Below are positions 18,364 through 27,437 of a stretch of DNA of 58,506 bases, piece by piece. The DNA lies in NCBI RefSeq assembly GCF_027489515.1, contig NZ_JAIXZS010000030.1, forward strand, positions 1 to 58,506. The letters run 5' to 3'. The notes beneath the pieces were generated by a model. That model did not search any database, was not told the DNA's origin, and saw nothing but the letters and a program-made list of their open reading frames with translations. A program made the position numbers and the translations under genes. The stretch is from Novosphingobium sp. Its GTDB lineage: Bacteria > Pseudomonadota > Alphaproteobacteria > Sphingomonadales > Sphingomonadaceae. Position 1 is the stretch's first letter, and the number at the start of each line of letters is the position of its first letter.

Positions 18364-18771
18364 TCAGACGCGGCGAATGCGCGAAGGATCGGTCATCGGA
18401 GTGATCACGCGGTGGCGGTTCTCGACCTTCCACTCGCCAGACACTTGCGCGACATGCGCCAGCCGCTGCAACGCGCGGCCGAGCGCTTCGAGATCGAGTG
18501 GCGCATCAAGCTGCATGCCAAAGGTATGCCCACCGAACCAGCGGACCATGCCGGTCACTTCCTGCTCGCCCGGCAGCACCACCATCACCCGCTCGCCGCG
18601 CACCGGGGCAGGCCCGCGCGCACTGGCGCCGATGCCGGTTCCGGACACGTTGCGGATCACGATATCCTGGACTTCGCCGTCCCGGTGAACAAGGCGCGCG
18701 CGGATGATGCGCGGCTGGCGCTGTGCCCGGACGACCTGGTCGGTCGGTGGAATGGGAGCCATATATGACAT
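18364..18771 (-). CDS. PilZ-domain protein (c-di-GMP binding candidate)
   Basis: This 135-aa protein has the PilZ signature: an Arg-rich segment QRQPRIIRARL and the RNVSGTGIGA motif (N-x-S-x2-G), then a beta-barrel with VRWFGGHTFGMQLD. No other domain is present. A second Met three codons in is an alternative start. It lies upstream of the FAD_oxidored gene on the same strand with a 103-nt gap. It probably acts as a c-di-GMP receptor or adaptor; partner unknown. Confidence 0.8.
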   Translation of the reverse strand: MSYMAPIPPTDQVVRAQRQPRIIRARLVHRDGEVQDIVIRNVSGTGIGASARGPAPVRGERVMVVLPGEQEVTGMVRWFGGHTFGMQLDAPLDLEALGRALQRLAHVAQVSGEWKVENRHRVITPMTDPSRIRRV

Positions 18772-18902
18772 CTACCGCACCATCACCTTGCCCCGGCGCA
18801 GACGTTTGCGCCCCAGGCCCATTATGGACCAAAATGCGTAAACGATCCGTTATGGATTGCCGTTCGGCCAGCAAAATCGGGCAATATCGTGCGACTTGAT
18901 GC

Positions 18903-18944
18903 AAAAAGGGAGCTCCGGATCGGATCCAAAGCTCCCCTTTTCTT
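18903..18944 (-). terminator. Intrinsic terminator of the pirin gene
   Basis: Read on the minus strand, GGGGAGCT pairs with AGCTCCC, extended by A-T pairs with a one-base bulge, and is followed directly by TTTTT. It lies 13 nt past the pirin stop, the classic rho-independent arrangement. Confidence 0.7.
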
Positions 18945-18956
18945 GCCTGAGCGGGA

Positions 18957-19655
18957 TCAGGCAGCGTCCACCATCACGATCTCGCTGTCCTCGATCGCGG
19001 TCACGGTCAGCACCTCGAGATCGCGGATCGCCGCACCGTCGCGGGCGTTCACGGTCACGTCATCGATCTTCACCGCACCCGTCGCCGGGACGAGATAGGC
19101 CTTGCGGTCGCTCCCGAGCGGGTAGCTCGCGGTCTCGCCGGCCTTCAGCGTCAGACCCAGCACGCGGGCATCGGTGCGGATGGGCAGGGCATCCCCATCG
19201 CCATCATAGCCCGAGGCCAGCGTCACGAACTGCCCGGCACGCTCGCCCTTGGGGAACGGACGCGCACCCCAGCCCGGCGCCTCGCCACTGCGGGTGGGCA
19301 TGATCCAGATCTGGAAGATGCGGGTGGTCACGTCCTCCATGTTGTATTCCGAATGGCGAATGCCGGTACCGGCGCTCATCACCTGCACGTCGCCCGCTTC
19401 GGTCCGGCCCTTGTTGCCAAGGCTGTCCTCATGGGTGATCGCGCCCTCGCGGACGTAGGTGATGATTTCCATGTCGCGGTGCGGGTGCGGCGGGAAACCG
19501 GTACGCGGCGCGATGGTATCGTCGTTCCACACGCGCAGGTTGCCCCAGTGCATCCGCGCCGGATCGTGGTAGCCCGCGAACGAGAAGTGGTGTTTGGCAT
19601 CGAGCCAGCCGTGGTTTTCGCCGCCGAGGCTCGAGAAGGGACGCAGTTCGATCAT
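18957..19655 (-). CDS. Pirin family protein
   Basis: This 232-aa bicupin has the pirin metal-site signature in the N-terminal cupin: FPPHPHRDMEIITYVREG and GTGIRHSEYN, giving the His/Glu ligands for iron. A pirin C-terminal domain follows. Bacterial pirins may act as quercetinases or redox-sensing partners. The start ATG at 19655 has AGGAG 8 nt upstream, better placed than the ATG 6 nt earlier. It is divergent from a LysR regulator, a common arrangement in which the regulator senses an electrophile or phenolic and induces pirin. Confidence 0.9.
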   Translation of the reverse strand: MIELRPFSSLGGENHGWLDAKHHFSFAGYHDPARMHWGNLRVWNDDTIAPRTGFPPHPHRDMEIITYVREGAITHEDSLGNKGRTEAGDVQVMSAGTGIRHSEYNMEDVTTRIFQIWIMPTRSGEAPGWGARPFPKGERAGQFVTLASGYDGDGDALPIRTDARVLGLTLKAGETASYPLGSDRKAYLVPATGAVKIDDVTVNARDGAAIRDLEVLTVTAIEDSEIVMVDAA

Positions 19656-19738
19656 GGTCATGTCTCCTGTATGGCGAGCGCTGCCGTCAAGGGCAGGGCG
19701 CCTCTGTTGGAGCCGATATAGCGCTTGCCCGCTTTCCT

Positions 19739-19759
19739 GTTCAGTGGGATAAATTGAAC
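19739..19759. promoter_or_regulatory. Probable LysR operator GTTCA-N11-TGAAC
   Basis: A perfect inverted repeat of 5-bp arms with an 11-nt spacer, matching the T-N11-A rule of LysR-type regulators. It lies in the 128-bp gap between the divergent pirin and LysR genes, 25 bp before the LysR start. This is where autoregulation and pirin activation would be expected. Confidence 0.6.
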
Positions 19760-19783
19760 CGGTTTGTTCTATGGAGCCGAACA

Positions 19784-20713
19784 ATGGCCAATCCCGGCAC
19801 CCCCACGCTCGATCAGCTGCGCATCTTCCTGACGATCGTCGATACCGGCAGCTTTGCTGGCGCCGCGCGCACGCTGGGCCGCGCGGTCTCGGTCATCAGC
19901 TATGGCATTACCAATCTCGAAGCCCAGCTTGGTGTAAGCCTGTTCGACCGCGAAGGCACGCGCAAGCCCCAGCTCACCACCGCCGGTCGCGCCTTGCTGG
20001 CAGAGGCGCGGGCCATCGCGCAAGGGGTCGATGGCCTGCGCGCCAAGGTCAAGGGCCTGCTGGACGGGCTGGAGGCTGAAGTCGATCTTGCGGTCGACGT
20101 CATGGTCCCGCCCGAGCGGCTCGCCGCCGTGCTGCGGGGCTTTGCGGTGGAGTTTCCCACCGTCCAGCTGCGCCTCCATGTCGAAGCGCTCGGTGCGATC
20201 AGCGCCATGGTCAACGCGGGCACCGCGACCATCGGCATCTCCGGCCCGCTCGCGGCCGAGATTCCCGAGATCGACGGCAAGGTCGCCGGGGCAACGCTGC
20301 TTGTCCCGGTTGCTGCGCCCGATCACCCGCTGGGCCGCATGATCGAGATTCAGCCCGGCGCGGGGCGCGACTATATCCAGCTCGTGCTTTCAGACCGCTC
20401 GGGCACCACCGCAGGCCGGGATTTCGGTGTCGTCAGCCCCAAGACCTGGCGGCTCGCCGATCTCGGCGCCAAGCATGCCTTGCTGCGCGAGGGGATCGGC
20501 TGGGGCAACATGCCGCTGCCGATGGTGGAAGGCGATCTTGCCGCGGGCACGCTGGTCCGCCTCGCCATGCCCGATCATCCCGGCGGGGCTTACCGCTTTA
20601 CCGCGATCTGGCGGCGCGACACGCCCCCCGGGCCTGCCGCGCGCTGGCTGCTGGATCAGTTCGTCGCACTCGGCGCGCCGGATGCCGAGGCCTGCACCAC
20701 GCCGGACGTGTGA
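19784..20713 (+). CDS. LysR-family transcriptional regulator
   Basis: This 309-aa protein has an N-terminal winged helix-turn-helix: LDQLRIFLTIVDTGSFAGAARTLGRAVSVISYGITNLEAQLGVSLFDR. A periplasmic-binding-like effector domain follows from about residue 90. GGAG lies 7 nt before the ATG at 19784. It is divergent from pirin, with a GTTCA-N11-TGAAC site between them. Likely controls pirin; inducer unknown. Confidence 0.92.
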   Translation: MANPGTPTLDQLRIFLTIVDTGSFAGAARTLGRAVSVISYGITNLEAQLGVSLFDREGTRKPQLTTAGRALLAEARAIAQGVDGLRAKVKGLLDGLEAEVDLAVDVMVPPERLAAVLRGFAVEFPTVQLRLHVEALGAISAMVNAGTATIGISGPLAAEIPEIDGKVAGATLLVPVAAPDHPLGRMIEIQPGAGRDYIQLVLSDRSGTTAGRDFGVVSPKTWRLADLGAKHALLREGIGWGNMPLPMVEGDLAAGTLVRLAMPDHPGGAYRFTAIWRRDTPPGPAARWLLDQFVALGAPDAEACTTPDV

Positions 20714-20716
20714 AGC

Positions 20717-21910
20717 TCAGCTCACGCCCGCAGCAAAGTCCTTCAGCATCTGCTTGGCGATCACCAGCTGCATGATCTGCGTGGTGCCTTCATAGATGCG
20801 GTAGATGCGCGCATCGCGGAAAAAGCGCTCGGCCTCATACTCGGCGAGATAGCCCGCGCCGCCATGGATCTGCACGCAGCGGTCCGCCACGCGCCCGCAC
20901 ATTTCAGAGGCGAACATCTTGAAGGCGGCAGCTTCCATCAGGATCTTCTGCCCGGAATCGGCCTTTGCGATGGCGTCGCGCATCATGCACTGCGCGGCAT
21001 AGATTTCGGCCTGGCTGTCCGCCAGCATCGCCTGAATCAGCTGGAACTGCGCGATGGGCTCGCCAAAAGCCTTGCGCTCATTGGCATAGCGGATCGCGGT
21101 ATCGAGGAACCGCCGCGCTTGCGCCGTGGCCGCCGCTCCCACCGATAGCCGCCCGTTGTCGAGGCTCTGCATCGCGGTCGCAAAGCCTTTGCCTTCCTCA
21201 CCGCCGAGCAGCGCGTCGCCGGGCACGAACACGTCTTCCAGAATGATGTCGCCGATATGGCTGCCCTGCTGGCCCATCTTCTTGTCGGACTTGCCGCGTG
21301 TAACGCCCGGCGTATCGAGTGGCACCAGAAATGCGGAGACGTGGGCGTTCCTCGGCAGGTTCTCCTTCGAGGTGCGCGCCATGATGAGGCCCACCTTCGC
21401 GTAGGGCGCATTGGTGATGTAGCGTTTGGTGCCATTGAGCACATAGCCGTTGCCCGAACGCACTGCCATCGTGGCCAGCCCCGCCGAGTCCGATCCCGAG
21501 CCCGGCTCGGTCAGGCCGAACGCGGCGATCTCGCCCGCCGCCAGCCTTGGCAGCCACTCCGCCTTCTGTTCTTGCGTCCCTGCATTCTTGATAGCGGAAC
21601 AGACCATTCCGATGTTGATCGAGATGATCGAGCGGAACGCCGGCATCGCATAGCTGATTGCGTGGATCGTCTCGATGTACTGGCTGATGTTCATGCCCGC
21701 GCCGCCGTACTCCTCGGGCATGGTGAGGCCGAACAGCCCCATCTCGCGCATTTCGGCAAGGAGGTCTTCGGGGATCGCATCGCCCGCGATCACTTGCGCC
21801 TCGGCAGGAATCAGCCGCTCGCGCACGTAGCGCTGCAATTGCTCGAGGAACTGGGCGAAGACCTCCGGATCCATTCCCGGATTGCGGGTACCGCCTTGCG
21901 CAATGTTCAT
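20717..21910 (-). CDS. Acyl-CoA dehydrogenase
   Basis: This 397-aa protein has the full ACAD architecture: an N-terminal helical domain (LRE-type MREMGLFGLTMPEEYGG), the middle beta domain with FGLTEPGSGSDSA and YITNAPYA, and a C-terminal helical domain with QIHGGAGYLAEYEAERFFRDAR. YRIYEGTTQI carries the Glu expected as catalytic base. It oxidises an acyl-CoA to the 2,3-enoyl-CoA using FAD and passes electrons to ETF. It is convergent with the LysR gene, with only 3 nt between stops. It stands alone, so chain-length or branched-chain preference cannot be told. Confidence 0.93.
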   Translation of the reverse strand: MNIAQGGTRNPGMDPEVFAQFLEQLQRYVRERLIPAEAQVIAGDAIPEDLLAEMREMGLFGLTMPEEYGGAGMNISQYIETIHAISYAMPAFRSIISINIGMVCSAIKNAGTQEQKAEWLPRLAAGEIAAFGLTEPGSGSDSAGLATMAVRSGNGYVLNGTKRYITNAPYAKVGLIMARTSKENLPRNAHVSAFLVPLDTPGVTRGKSDKKMGQQGSHIGDIILEDVFVPGDALLGGEEGKGFATAMQSLDNGRLSVGAAATAQARRFLDTAIRYANERKAFGEPIAQFQLIQAMLADSQAEIYAAQCMMRDAIAKADSGQKILMEAAAFKMFASEMCGRVADRCVQIHGGAGYLAEYEAERFFRDARIYRIYEGTTQIMQLVIAKQMLKDFAAGVS

Positions 21911-22058
21911 CAGGCCATCCTCATCATTCTGCTTGTCTTTCCAACGCTAGCCAAGATTTCGCGGCGGGGGAATTGCCCTTTGCTCTGTGCCATCAGGGTT
22001 AATGCGTAGCTGTACAGTCAGCCCGTTTCAGCCACACCGGTGCCATGCACACCCCATC

Positions 22059-23333
22059 ATGCTGAAACGCGTCGAAACCTCCGAGCTCCGGCTCGGCATG
22101 TTCATCCACAAGCTGGAGGGGAGCTGGTTCAAGCATCCCTTCTGGAAGAGCAAGTTCCTGCTCGAGGAAATGTGGATGCTCGAAGCGCTGCAGGGGAGCG
22201 CGGTCGAGGCTGTCATCATCGATACCGAGCGCGGGCTGAACAACGTGCCCGAGCGCGAGGTCGCTGCCGTCGGCGCAGCCGCCTTGCCGCCCCAGCGCGG
22301 CATGCCGCTGGTCCCGCCGCGCCCTGCCGCCAACAAGTTCGCCGCTGCCCGCGTCGCCACCGCGAAAGAGTTCGGCACCGCGCGCAAGATCGCTGAGCGT
22401 CATTCCAAGCTCGTCAGCCGCGTCTTCCTCGAAGCCCGCCTCGGCCGCGGCATCAGCGCGCGCACCGTCGATCCGCTGATCGACGATATCTACGCCTCGG
22501 TGCAGCGCAATCTCTATGCCTTCAATGGCCTGCTGCGCTGCCGCGAGGACAGCGAGGAAACCTACCGCCACGCGCTCGCCACCAGCGCGCTGATGATCGC
22601 GCTCGCCCGCCAGATGAACCTCTCGGTCACCGAAACCCGCGATGCGGGCATGGCCGGCCTGCTGATGGATATCGGCGCCAATCAGGAAACCGGCGGCCCG
22701 CCGCATCCGGAGGATGTCTGGGCCGGTGCCACCACAGATCTCGAAGCCGATGCGCATTGCCAGCATGTGCTAGCCGGCCACGCCCTGCTCAAGGCTGCGG
22801 GCGATATTCCCGATGCGGTGATCAAGGTCTGTCTGCGCCACCACGAGCGGCTCGACGGCTCGGGCTATCCGCATCGCCTTGCCGCGCCCGATATCGACCA
22901 GCTCTCGCGCATGGGTGCGATCTGCGACACCTACGATCTGCTCGTCGCTGGTCGGGAAGGGCGCCCCGGGCTCGATCCGGCCGAAGCGATCCGCCACATG
23001 GGTGAGCATTGCGACGGTCTCGATCCGGCGATCATGGTCGATTTCATCGAGATGGTCGGGATCTATCCGATCGGTGCCTTCGTCGAACTGCGCTCGGGCC
23101 GCCTGGCCATGGTGGTCGACGAGGACCCCACCGAACGCGCGCTGCCCACGGTCTACACGTTCTGGTCAAAGCCGCTGGCGAAGAAGCTCAAGGGCGAAGT
23201 CATCGTCCTCTCGCAGTGCTACGGAGCGGACGAGATCGTCGGCATCGCGCAGCTTGGCGGGCTCGATCTGCCCCCGCTCGGCGCGCTGCGCCAATCGCTG
23301 CTGGGCGGTTATACGCGCGCCGCGGTGGCGTGA
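22059..23333 (+). CDS. DUF3391 plus HD-GYP domain protein with an altered HD dyad
   Basis: This 424-aa protein has an N-terminal DUF3391-like region (MLKRVETSELRLGMFIHKLEGSW) and a C-terminal HD-GYP domain from about residue 165. The GYP signature is intact (HHERLDGSGYP, 261-271). The metal-binding HD dyad, expected in a GLLHDIG context, reads GLLMDIGAN at 201-208, so the His is replaced by Met. The partner His residues (YRHALATS; HVLAGH) remain. HD-GYP proteins hydrolyse c-di-GMP; loss of the HD His usually weakens or abolishes metal binding, so this may be a c-di-GMP sensor. The ATG at 22059 is preferred because the DUF3391 homology begins there. Confidence 0.85.
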   Translation: MLKRVETSELRLGMFIHKLEGSWFKHPFWKSKFLLEEMWMLEALQGSAVEAVIIDTERGLNNVPEREVAAVGAAALPPQRGMPLVPPRPAANKFAAARVATAKEFGTARKIAERHSKLVSRVFLEARLGRGISARTVDPLIDDIYASVQRNLYAFNGLLRCREDSEETYRHALATSALMIALARQMNLSVTETRDAGMAGLLMDIGANQETGGPPHPEDVWAGATTDLEADAHCQHVLAGHALLKAAGDIPDAVIKVCLRHHERLDGSGYPHRLAAPDIDQLSRMGAICDTYDLLVAGREGRPGLDPAEAIRHMGEHCDGLDPAIMVDFIEMVGIYPIGAFVELRSGRLAMVVDEDPTERALPTVYTFWSKPLAKKLKGEVIVLSQCYGADEIVGIAQLGGLDLPPLGALRQSLLGGYTRAAVA

Positions 23334-24949
23334 CCAAGCAAGTCCATCGCTAGTGCTTCGGCCACCCGAATGCCGTCGACCGCCGCCGAAAGAATGCCCC
23401 CGGCATAGCCTGCGCCTTCGCCTGCCGGGTAGAGCCCGCGGGTATTCAGGCTCTGGAAATCTGCCCCCCGCGTGATCCTGACCGGTGAGGAGGTGCGCGT
23501 CTCCACCCCTGTGAGAACGACATCGGGATGGTCGTAGCCCGGCATCTGGCGACCGAACACGGGCAGCGCCTCGCGCATGGCGGCAACCGCGAAGTCTGGC
23601 AGGCATTGCGCCAGATCGGTCGGCGTCACCCCCGGCTGGTACGACGGGGTGATCGAACCGAAGCCGGTCGAAGCGCGCCCTGCCAGGAAATCGCCGAGCT
23701 TCTGCCCCGGTGCCCGGTAGTTGCTGCCGCCCGCGACATAGGCGAGCTCTTCCCACTTGCGCTGGAACGCCACCCCCGCGAGCGGCCCGCCCGGATAGTC
23801 CCGCTCGGGATTGATATCGACGACGAGGCCCGAATTGGCATTGAACTCGGCGCGCGAATATTGGCTCATCCCGTTGGTCACCACGCGCCCCGGTTCGGAG
23901 GCCGCCGCCACCACGCGCCCGCCCGGGCACATGCAGAAGCTGTAGACCGAGCGGCCCTGGCTCGTCTGGTGCGCGAGCGAATAGGCCGCCGGTCCAAGGA
24001 TTGGATGGCCCGCGCCCGGGCCATAACGCGCCACATCGACCAGCCGCTGCGGATGCTCGATCCGCACGCCCACGGCAAAGGGCTTGGCCTCGATATGGAC
24101 GCCCGCGCTGTGCAGCACGGCAAAGGTATCGCGCGCCGAATGGCCGACCGCCATGATCACGCGCCGCGCGGGCAGCACTTCACCGGTCGAAAGCACGAGG
24201 GCTTCGAGCTGCTGCTCTCCCCGCGCGTCCTTGCCGATGACGAAATCGTCGACCCGCGTCTCGAAGCGGTATTCACCGCCCAGCGCCTCGATCGTCTCGC
24301 GGATCGACATGACCATCGTCACCAGCCGGAACGTGCCGACATGCGGGTGCGCTTCGGTGAGAATTTCGGGCGGTGCGCCGGCCTTGACGAATTCGGTCAG
24401 CACCTTTCGGCCCAGATGGCGCGGGTCTTTGATCCGGCTGTAGAGCTTGCCGTCCGAGAAGGTGCCCGCACCGCCTTCGCCGAACTGCACGTTCGATTCC
24501 GGGGTAAGCTCGCTGCGCCGCCATAGGCCCCATGTGTCCTTGGTCCGTGCGCGCACGGCCTTGCCGCGTTCGATAATGATCGGCTTCAGCCCCATCTGCG
24601 CAAGGATCAGCGCGGCGAGCAGCCCGCAGGGTCCTGCACCGATCACGACCGGGCGCGGACCCTGCCAGTCTTGCGGCGCCATGATCGGGAAACGGTAGCT
24701 TGTATCGGGGGAAGGGCGCACGTGCACATCGCCGGCATGGCGTGCCAGCACGGCGGCCTCCTCCGCCACGCTCGCATCGATGGCATAGACAAGCTTGATC
24801 GCGCTTTTGCGCCGCGCATCGTTGCCGCGCTTCGCCACGCTATAGCGCAGCAGCGCGGCTGGTTCGATCTCCAGCCGCTCGGCAATCGCGGCTTCGAGCT
24901 CGGCATTGGTGTGATCGAGCGGCAGCTTGAGTTCGGTAAGGCGAAGCAT
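23309..24949 (-). CDS. NAD(P)/FAD-dependent oxidoreductase, COG2509 family
   Basis: The 546-aa protein matches the uncharacterised FAD-dependent dehydrogenase family COG2509. It has a small N-terminal domain (about 1-95, LRLTELKLPLDH...), then the FAD fold VVIGAGPCGLLAALILAQMG and the long loop ERGKAVRARTKDTWGLWRR with NVQFGEGGAGTFSDGKLYSR. The C-terminal GLYPAGEGAGYAGGILSAAVDGIRVAEA closes the FAD domain. The 3' end overlaps the convergent HD-GYP gene by 25 nt. Function is not established for the family. Confidence 0.88.
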   Translation of the reverse strand: MLRLTELKLPLDHTNAELEAAIAERLEIEPAALLRYSVAKRGNDARRKSAIKLVYAIDASVAEEAAVLARHAGDVHVRPSPDTSYRFPIMAPQDWQGPRPVVIGAGPCGLLAALILAQMGLKPIIIERGKAVRARTKDTWGLWRRSELTPESNVQFGEGGAGTFSDGKLYSRIKDPRHLGRKVLTEFVKAGAPPEILTEAHPHVGTFRLVTMVMSIRETIEALGGEYRFETRVDDFVIGKDARGEQQLEALVLSTGEVLPARRVIMAVGHSARDTFAVLHSAGVHIEAKPFAVGVRIEHPQRLVDVARYGPGAGHPILGPAAYSLAHQTSQGRSVYSFCMCPGGRVVAAASEPGRVVTNGMSQYSRAEFNANSGLVVDINPERDYPGGPLAGVAFQRKWEELAYVAGGSNYRAPGQKLGDFLAGRASTGFGSITPSYQPGVTPTDLAQCLPDFAVAAMREALPVFGRQMPGYDHPDVVLTGVETRTSSPVRITRGADFQSLNTRGLYPAGEGAGYAGGILSAAVDGIRVAEALAMDLLGHATAARV

Positions 24950-25069
24950 TCCCGTCCCCTACTCACTGCTGGGGCGGCTTGAAAGCGATCCATTCGCGAA
25001 ATGCTCGAAAGAGCGCATTTCGATGCGGGCTGGTGCCGCATCATGCGAAACGCAGGTTCGGATCAGAAA

Positions 25070-25384
25070 TCAGTGCATGTGGCCGGCGACAATCGCGTCG
25101 AACACAGCCTCGTGCAGCGGTTCGATGAAGACGCAGCCCGCCTCGAAACGGTCCACCCAGACGACCTTGGCCTGGCGCGGCGGCAAGCCGGGGAGGGTGA
25201 TCCACACGCATTCACCCACGCGCAGCCGCTCCATCCCGGCAAGTCGCAACCCGTGGCGCGAAAGATCGAGGATCTGCGCCGCCAGCCGCACGATCGTCCG
25301 ACGATACTGCACGCGCACCATCAGCGGGCGCCGCTCGGACTGGCGCTCTTGCTGGGGACGAGGCTCTTGCATTTCGGCTGACAT
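25070..25384 (-). CDS. PilZ-domain protein
   Basis: This 104-aa single-domain protein shows the PilZ signature: Arg cluster SERRPLMVRVQYRR and the DLSRHGLRL motif (D-x-S-x2-G), then a barrel ending AKVVWVDRFEAGCVFIEPL. A probable c-di-GMP receptor. It is monocistronic, with 120 nt to COG2509 and divergent from maiA. Confidence 0.8.
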   Translation of the reverse strand: MSAEMQEPRPQQERQSERRPLMVRVQYRRTIVRLAAQILDLSRHGLRLAGMERLRVGECVWITLPGLPPRQAKVVWVDRFEAGCVFIEPLHEAVFDAIVAGHMH

Positions 25385-25530
25385 GCGTGCTCCGGGCGGC
25401 CCCCGCGTGGGGGACCTTTCTCCATATAGAACCAGAATGACTACGATTTCTTTAACCCGATGGAAGTTATCGCAAGCGGCTGATTTCGGTACTATCGAGT
25501 GATGGGCGCGGCCTTGAACTGGAAATTGCG

Positions 25531-26169
25531 ATGAACCTCACGCTGCACACGTACTGGCGCTCTTCGGCGGCGTGGCGGGTCCGCACGGTGCTCGGTCTCA
25601 AGGGGCTGGCGTGGGATACGGTGCCGCATGATCTGCGCATCAATGCGCAGCAGGCGCCCGAATATCTTGCGCGCAATCCGCAAGGCCTTGTTCCGGCGCT
25701 GGAAATCGATGGCGCCGTGCTCACTCAAAGCCTCGCGATCATCGAATACCTTGAAGAGCGCTTCCCGCAGCCGCCAGTGCTGCCCGCCGATCCGCTCGAA
25801 CGCGCGCGCGTCCGTGCCTTCGCGCTTGCCATCGCCTGCGACGTCCATCCGGTCCAGAACCTGCGCGTCCTTCGCATGCTGCGCGCGCGCGGGCTGGATC
25901 AGGCGGCTGTCGATGGTTGGGCGCGCGAGGTGATGGAAAGCGGCCTTGCTGCCTGCGCGCGTCTGATCGATGACCGCAGCGGCCCGTTCTGTTTTGGCGA
26001 GGCGATCACGCTCGCCGATGTCGTGCTGATCCCGCAACTCGCCAATGCCCGCCGTTTCGGTGCGCGGACCGACTATCCCCGGCTTGAGGCGATCGAGGCC
26101 CATGCCCTTGCGCACCCTGCTTTCGCTGCCGCGCTACCCGCCGCCCAGCCGGATGCCGATCCCGCCTGA
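25531..26169 (+). CDS. maiA: Maleylacetoacetate isomerase (zeta-class GST)
   Basis: This 212-aa zeta-class GST has the SSAAWRVR active-site motif near the N-terminus (YWRSSAAWRVRTVLGLKG), then NPQGLVPALEIDGAVLTQSLAIIEYLEE for glutathione binding and ITLADVVLIPQLANARRF in the C-terminal helical domain. It isomerises maleylacetoacetate to fumarylacetoacetate in tyrosine/homogentisate breakdown. No fumarylacetoacetase or homogentisate dioxygenase is adjacent, so a related cis-trans isomerase role, or a gentisate-type pathway (maleylpyruvate), remains possible. Confidence 0.87.
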   Translation: MNLTLHTYWRSSAAWRVRTVLGLKGLAWDTVPHDLRINAQQAPEYLARNPQGLVPALEIDGAVLTQSLAIIEYLEERFPQPPVLPADPLERARVRAFALAIACDVHPVQNLRVLRMLRARGLDQAAVDGWAREVMESGLAACARLIDDRSGPFCFGEAITLADVVLIPQLANARRFGARTDYPRLEAIEAHALAHPAFAAALPAAQPDADPA

Positions 26170-26204
26170 TTGACAATCCCCGCGCCAGCGCGAAGGTTGC
26201 GGGC

Positions 26205-27437
26205 ATGCAAACCCGAACGTTCCTCCTCGCCGCGTCTGCCGCTCTGGCCCTCCTTGCCACTGGTCCTGCGCAAAGCGCGCCGCGCAAGGCTCCGGCAGAC
26301 CCCGCCGCCGCGCTCCAGCAGCGCCTTCTCACCCTCGATTCCCACCTTGATACCCCCGCCTCGCTCGCGCTTCCGGGCTGGTCGATCATGGACGCACATA
26401 CGGTCGAGGGCGATTACACGCAGGTCGACCTCCCGCGCATGAAGCAGGGCGGGCTCGATGGCGGCTTCTGGGCGATCTACACCCCCCAAGGCCCGCTCGA
26501 TGCCCAATCCACCCGCAAGGCACGCGATTTCGCGCTGATGCGCGGCATTGCCATTCGCGAGATGGTTGCCGCACACCCGGAAAGCTTTGCCATTGCCAGC
26601 AAGGCCGCCGATGCCGCCGCAATCAAGGCAAGCGGCAAGCGCGTCGTCTACCTCTCGATCGAGAACGCCTGGCCGCTCGGCGAGGATCCCACGCTCCTGC
26701 GCAGCTTCTACGCGATGGGCGTGCGCATTGCAGGCTTCGCCCATTTCCGCACCAACCAGTTTGCCGATAGCTCGACCGACAAGGCCAGATGGGACGGCCT
26801 GAGCCCGCTCGGCGTCCAGCTCCTTGCCGAAATGAACCGCCTCGGCGTTGTCCCCGATCTCTCGCACAGCTCCGACCGTACGCTCGATGATGTGCTGCGC
26901 TTGTCCAAGGCGCCGATCGTGCTCACGCATTCCGGCTGCAAGGCCGTGTTCGACCATCCGCGCAACATCGATGACGCGCACCTCAAGGCGCTCGCTGCGG
27001 CCGGCGGGGTCATCCAGATCAACTCGGTCTATGTGAAGGGCCTCAAGCAGAGCGCCGAGCGCGAGGCGGCGATGAAGGCGCTTGAGGCCAAGTACCCCGA
27101 AGACCGCAAGCTGACCGCCGCCGAGCGCCAGTCCCTGCTCGCCGAGCGCCGCGCCATCGACGCGAAATATACCGAAGTCCGCGCGACCTTCGATGATGTC
27201 ATGGCAAACCTGCTCCACGCCCTTCAGGTTGCCGGCGTCGATCACGTTGGTATCGGTCTCGATTGGGACGGCGGCGGCGGTGTGGCTGGCCTCGAGGATA
27301 TTGCCGACCTGCCGAAGATCACGCGTGCGCTGCTTGCCGCCGGCTACAGCGAGGCGGACGTGGCCAAGATCTGGTCGGGCAATGTGTTGCGGGTTCTGGC
27401 CGCTGCCGAGGCCGAAGCGGAGCGCGAGAAGAGCTAG
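26205..27437 (+). CDS. Membrane dipeptidase family protein (M19), exported
   Basis: The 410-aa protein has a clear signal peptide (MQTRTFLLAASAALALLATGPAQSA). The M19 domain's metal ligands are visible in order: LDSHLDT (His and Asp), LSIENAWPLG (Glu), then LSHSS and LTHSGCKAVFDHPRN (His residues). A 25-residue charged insertion follows about residue 275 (QSAEREAAMKALEAKYPEDRK...). Renal-dipeptidase relatives cleave dipeptides, often with D-residues. The stop codon overlaps that of ppx as CTAG. Confidence 0.9.
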   Translation: MQTRTFLLAASAALALLATGPAQSAPRKAPADPAAALQQRLLTLDSHLDTPASLALPGWSIMDAHTVEGDYTQVDLPRMKQGGLDGGFWAIYTPQGPLDAQSTRKARDFALMRGIAIREMVAAHPESFAIASKAADAAAIKASGKRVVYLSIENAWPLGEDPTLLRSFYAMGVRIAGFAHFRTNQFADSSTDKARWDGLSPLGVQLLAEMNRLGVVPDLSHSSDRTLDDVLRLSKAPIVLTHSGCKAVFDHPRNIDDAHLKALAAAGGVIQINSVYVKGLKQSAEREAAMKALEAKYPEDRKLTAAERQSLLAERRAIDAKYTEVRATFDDVMANLLHALQVAGVDHVGIGLDWDGGGGVAGLEDIADLPKITRALLAAGYSEADVAKIWSGNVLRVLAAAEAEAEREKS

